Below, in pieces: positions 61,264 through 64,000 of a stretch of 64,000 nt of DNA. The notes below the pieces were generated by a model. It had not been told where the DNA came from. It was given only the letters and a program-made list of their open reading frames with translations, and ran no database searches. Location of the stretch: assembly GCA_016703325.1 (NCBI GenBank), contig JADJCH010000013.1, positions 1-64,000 of the forward strand, in the 5' to 3' direction. The DNA is from Burkholderiales bacterium (GTDB lineage: Bacteria; Pseudomonadota; Gammaproteobacteria; Burkholderiales; Burkholderiaceae_C). The translations under genes were made by a program, and so were the position numbers. How positions within the stretch are numbered: position 1 is the first letter of the stretch; the number at the start of each line of letters is the position of its first letter.

Positions 61264-61899
61264 TCAGCCGCGGCCGGCCTGACGACGGCGCGCTGTCCAG
61301 CCGAGCACACCCAGGCCGGCCAGCATCAGGGCATAGGTCTCGGGCTCCGGAACCGCTGCGATCGACGTGGCCGACAGCGAGAAGTCGTCCATCGCGAACG
61401 TGCCGGAAGAACGCCCGACGACCACGTTGTACGTGCCTGCCGTCACATTGTTGAAACTGTAGGACACCGGGCTGCCCAGCGCTGTCACGCTCACCGGAGA
61501 GGTCACCGGCCCCAGGTCCGTCGACAGCGTCGATGACGCCGGCAGCAGGCTGACGAGCTGATAGCCGAAAGACACGTCGTAGCCGGCAATTCCCGGATCG
61601 GAGGCCAGCGTGAAGCTGAACGTCATCCCGTCCCCGCTGCCGAAAACCAGCGCATCATCCGGCACGCTGATCACCGTCACAGTGCCTGCCTCGGTCCAGC
61701 TCCATGACAGGTTGCCGGAACTGCCTGCTGGCAGCACGTTGGATGAGCCGTAGTTCGTCGTGCCGATGACGTTGCCGCTCAGCCCGCTGAAGTTCTCGCT
61801 GTAGGTATCGGTCGCGGCTGCGGCTCCCGTCGAGGCAACCGACATCACCAGGGCTGCCGCTACAGCGGCGACGGTGCTTTGACTTTGAAACTGGGGCAT
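61264..61899 (-). CDS. PEP-CTERM sorting-domain protein
   Basis: A 211-aa secreted protein with a signal peptide (about residues 1-28) and a Ser/Thr/Gly-rich beta-sandwich-like body. The C-terminus is the sorting signal: VPEPETYALMLAGLGVLGWTARRRQ, with PEP, a hydrophobic helix and an Arg cluster, recognised by exosortase and usually linked to an exopolysaccharide. No exosortase is in the window. ATG 61899 has AGGA upstream; ATG 61908 is an alternative. Confidence 0.82.
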   Translation of the reverse strand: MPQFQSQSTVAAVAAALVMSVASTGAAAATDTYSENFSGLSGNVIGTTNYGSSNVLPAGSSGNLSWSWTEAGTVTVISVPDDALVFGSGDGMTFSFTLASDPGIAGYDVSFGYQLVSLLPASSTLSTDLGPVTSPVSVTALGSPVSYSFNNVTAGTYNVVVGRSSGTFAMDDFSLSATSIAAVPEPETYALMLAGLGVLGWTARRRQAGRG

Positions 61900-62186
61900 G
61901 GGAGACATCCTGTCTTGAGGGGCACTGGCGGGGCCGACTTGCCGGCACACACACTGCAACCTTTGTTGTGTGCGCGACACCATCGTATTCACGCCAACGG
62001 CCGATTTGTGCACCCATCCCCCGGGATCAGGGATTGAAAGGACCAGGATTTGCCATTTCGCCCTGGACCTGAGGGATCCAGGTTGAACCGAAGCTGGCAG
62101 AGACGGGCGCCAGCTGCAAGCCAAGCTGACATGGACCAAACTCGGGTCCGGCCCGTTCTGCGGCTGCGCGACACAGACCGCAGCGG

Positions 62187-62624
62187 TCAGGCCGCCGCGC
62201 CCGCGCTGAGCAGCGCCGCCAGCCGGTCCAGGTTCTGCTCGTTGGCCGGCTCGCAGATGGCGCGCACCGCCGCGGCCACCTGCGGATCGTCAAAAGCCTG
62301 CAGCCACTCCAGTTGCGTGCCGCCATCGGCGGGCTGCAGTTGCACCGTCAGGGTGAAGTGGGGCGCATTGACATGGCGGATGACGATGCGATCGGCCTCC
62401 AGCACCTCGAACCTCGCCCGGTTGGGGTAGTCCTGGCCGTCCGGCCCGTGCATCACGAACTCCCAGCGGCCGCCGGGGTGGAACTCGAACCGTTCAAAGG
62501 TGTTGCGAAAGCCCGCCGGCCCCCACCAGAGCGCCAGCTGCTCGGGATGGGCGAAGGCCTGGAAGATCGCCTGTGGCGGGTGGGGCAGGAAGCGCTCTGT
62601 GCGCAGGGGGGTCAAAGGGTCCAT
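62187..62624 (-). CDS. SRPBCC (AHSA1/START-like) protein
   Basis: A 145-aa protein of the activator-of-Hsp90-ATPase-1-like group: RTERFLPHPPQAIFQAFAHPEQLALWWGPAGFRNTFERFEFHPGGRWEFVMHGPDGQDYPN, then TVQLQPADGGTQLEWLQAFD and EQNLDRLAALL. It binds a hydrophobic ligand; function unknown. ATG 62624 with GGGAGG 12 bases upstream, seven bases after the lrgB stop. Confidence 0.8.
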   Translation of the reverse strand: MDPLTPLRTERFLPHPPQAIFQAFAHPEQLALWWGPAGFRNTFERFEFHPGGRWEFVMHGPDGQDYPNRARFEVLEADRIVIRHVNAPHFTLTVQLQPADGGTQLEWLQAFDDPQVAAAVRAICEPANEQNLDRLAALLSAGAAA

Positions 62625-62631
62625 ACAGGGT

Positions 62632-63360
62632 TCACCTCCCGTTCCAGAAATGGGCCGCCAGCGGCAGCAGCAGTGCCGACAGCAGCACCTGCAACCCCAG
62701 AGCGATGCCGGCGTAGGCCCCCGCCTCCGGGTGCACCTGCAGCGCCCTCGCTGCGCCGATGCCATGGGAGGCGGTACCGATGGCAAAGCCTCGCACCGAC
62801 CAGTCGCGCAGCCGCAGGGCATCAAAGATCCATCGCGCCGACAGCGCCCCCACCATGCCGGTGAGCACCGCAAACACCGCCGCCAGCTCCGGCAGACCAC
62901 CAATGCGCTGGGCGATGCCCATGGCCACCGGGGCGGTCACCGACTTGGGCGCCAGCGAACGCAGCACCTGCGAGGGCAGGCCCAGCGCCTCCCCGATCAG
63001 CACCGCACTGAGCGCCGCCGCCGTCCCGCCGACCAGGGCGGCGATCAGCAACGCCACCGCCCGGCGGCGCAACTGGGCCCGACGCTGCCAAAGCGGCCAG
63101 GCCAACGCCACCACCGCCGGGCCCAGCAGCACATGCACGAACTGGGCACCGGCAAAGTAGCGGGGGTAAGGCGTGCCGGTGACCAGCAGCAGGCTGCCGA
63201 TCAGCACCCCGGACCACAGCACCGGGTTGGCCCAGGCGGCGCGGCCGCTGCGCTCATACAGTGCATGTACCCCGGTGTAAGCCACCAGCGTGGCGGTCAG
63301 GCCGAACAGCGGCGTGGCGGAGAGGTAGACCCAGAGCTGCACGAATTCAGCCACGGCCAC
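62632..63360 (-). CDS. lrgB: LrgB/CidB-family membrane protein
   Basis: A 242-aa integral membrane protein with about seven helices and the family block SLAPKSVTAPVAMGIAQRIGGLPELAAVFAVLTGMVGA and FAIGTASHGIGAARAL. LrgB acts with LrgA, historically linked to murein hydrolase activity and small-molecule (pyruvate) export. It overlaps the upstream lrgA by 14 bases. Confidence 0.88.
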   Translation of the reverse strand: MAVAEFVQLWVYLSATPLFGLTATLVAYTGVHALYERSGRAAWANPVLWSGVLIGSLLLVTGTPYPRYFAGAQFVHVLLGPAVVALAWPLWQRRAQLRRRAVALLIAALVGGTAAALSAVLIGEALGLPSQVLRSLAPKSVTAPVAMGIAQRIGGLPELAAVFAVLTGMVGALSARWIFDALRLRDWSVRGFAIGTASHGIGAARALQVHPEAGAYAGIALGLQVLLSALLLPLAAHFWNGR

Positions 63361-63727
63361 CCTCCTCCGGCCCGGCGCCGCCCGCCGGCTCGGTTGGCAG
63401 CAGCGCGCGCAGCAGCAGGGCCGTCACCGCCAGCCCGATCCAGGTGGACAGCAGCAGCGTCACCAGCAGCTGCCAACCGTAGCGGCCCACCAGGTCCAGG
63501 TAGGTGATCACGCCCACTCCCACCGGCACGAACAGGAGCGACAGGTGTGCCAGCAGAAGGTCCGCGGCGGCGGACACCGGCCGGCGCAGCGGCTCGAACG
63601 GCAGCAAACCCAGCAGCAGGATCAGCCCGACCACCGGCCCCGGCAGCGGCCAGCCGGTGGCATGCACCAACGCCTCACCCGCGGCCTGACACAGCAGCAA
63701 CAGGGCCAGGCCACGCAGGGCTTCCAT
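63347..63727 (-). CDS. lrgA: LrgA/CidA-family membrane protein
   Basis: A 126-aa holin-like protein with four helices (CQAAGEALVHATGWPLPGPVVGLILLLGLL, LLLAHLSLLFVPVGVGVITYLDL). Forms an lrgA-lrgB operon with the gene that overlaps downstream. The final 15 residues are Gly/Glu-rich. The 165 bases upstream hold the operon promoter. Confidence 0.86.
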   Translation of the reverse strand: MEALRGLALLLLCQAAGEALVHATGWPLPGPVVGLILLLGLLPFEPLRRPVSAAADLLLAHLSLLFVPVGVGVITYLDLVGRYGWQLLVTLLLSTWIGLAVTALLLRALLPTEPAGGAGPEEGGRG

Positions 63728-63892
63728 GTCATCACCTCCAGGCAGGCCAGGCCCGCCGCTCTCACATCAGGTCAGCGCAGTATGCCCGCAGGTTGGTCCA
63801 GTCAGCGGCGGGGTCGAAATCACCGCCGACTCTTGACTGGAGTCAAGACGACGCCGACGGTGGCAACCGACGATGACATCCCAGGATGCTGC

Positions 63893-64000
63893 ATGCCCAC
63901 CGAGTTGGAACCCCCACGCCCCACCCGCAAGCGAAGCGGCACGATGCACCGGGCGTGGCGGGTCGTGTGGTGGTTCTGGCTCTTCTGTGCCGTCCCCACA
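63893..64000 (+). CDS. N-terminal part of an unidentified membrane protein
   Basis: A frame of 36 codons, MPTELEPPRPTRKRSG then RAWRVVWWFWLFCAVPT, open to the right edge. The basic cytoplasmic N-terminus followed by a Trp-rich hydrophobic segment suggests a membrane protein. It diverges from lrgAB. Identity cannot be told from this piece. Confidence 0.4.
   Translation, partial: MPTELEPPRPTRKRSGTMHRAWRVVWWFWLFCAVPT

Overview
The window looks like chromosomal DNA of a high-GC betaproteobacterium of the order Burkholderiales, probably near the Rubrivivax/Leptothrix/Sphaerotilus group. This is inferred from a tripartite-tricarboxylate (Bug) receptor, a PEP-CTERM protein, paired wax-ester/DGAT acyltransferases, and extragenic palindromic repeats whose translation gives the familiar VIPAKAGIQ peptide. 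The genus is not secure. I saw no rRNA, tRNA, CRISPR array or integrase.

Layout. 0-2.6 kb: ABC sugar importer genes (ATPase and two permeases; the second permease runs off the left edge). 2.8-9.9 kb: SurE-like exported phosphatase, DUF1801 protein, a shortened YdeI homologue, a glutathione transferase, DUF2867 protein, a TetR regulator with an ABC1 kinase, and a lipoprotein-type dioxygenase-like protein. 9.9-18.2 kb: two-component system coupled to an exported protein, a beta-lactamase-fold hydrolase, M20 amidohydrolase with a Bug receptor, and LysR. 18.1-19.9 kb: HepT/MntA and PIN/Phd toxin-antitoxin pairs around a decayed LysE gene. 20.4-24.3 kb: XRE regulator and two WS/DGAT acyltransferases. 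24.3-32.9 kb: palindromic repeat arrays bracketing a five-gene minus-strand cassette (DUF2779 protein, PD-(D/E)XK nuclease-like protein, HExxH protein, WYL regulator, double-AAA ATPase). 32.9-36.9 kb: three alpha/beta hydrolases and an M48 protease. 37.1-41.0 kb: SAM methyltransferase/DUF2878/DUF1295/DUF6134/DUF2177 cluster. 41.1-42.5 kb: LivK-type binding protein behind a tandem glycine riboswitch. 42.9-52.3 kb: type I restriction-modification operon hsdM-hsdS-[ATPase-HNH]-[wHTH nucleotidyltransferase-HEPN]-hsdR. 52.5-55.7 kb: VOC protein and a large patatin phospholipase. 55.7-61.2 kb: ChrR/ECF sigma operon diverging from FAD oxidoreductase-DUF1365-CFA synthase. 61.3-64 kb: PEP-CTERM protein, SRPBCC protein, LrgAB pair and a truncated reading frame.

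How parts fit together. The sigma/ChrR locus and the methyltransferase cluster 20 kb away each carry the same promoter architecture, TGATCC-N18-TA(N)(N)A(A/G), so they probably form one membrane-lipid stress regulon of the RpoE-ChrR (singlet oxygen) type. Two genes of that regulon (the 37.1 kb methyltransferase and chrR) are frameshifted as read, and a third frameshift lies in the DUF2779 gene; either the response is decaying or the assembly has single-base errors.

The most interesting accessory DNA is (i) the 25.3-32.4 kb cassette, which lies between two direct copies of a repeat that includes the last codons of the neighbouring hydrolase gene, and (ii) the restriction-modification operon with an embedded Septu-like ATPase/HNH pair and a HEPN/MNT toxin-antitoxin pair. 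Both are candidate defence loci. Functions given for them are inferences from motifs and gene order.
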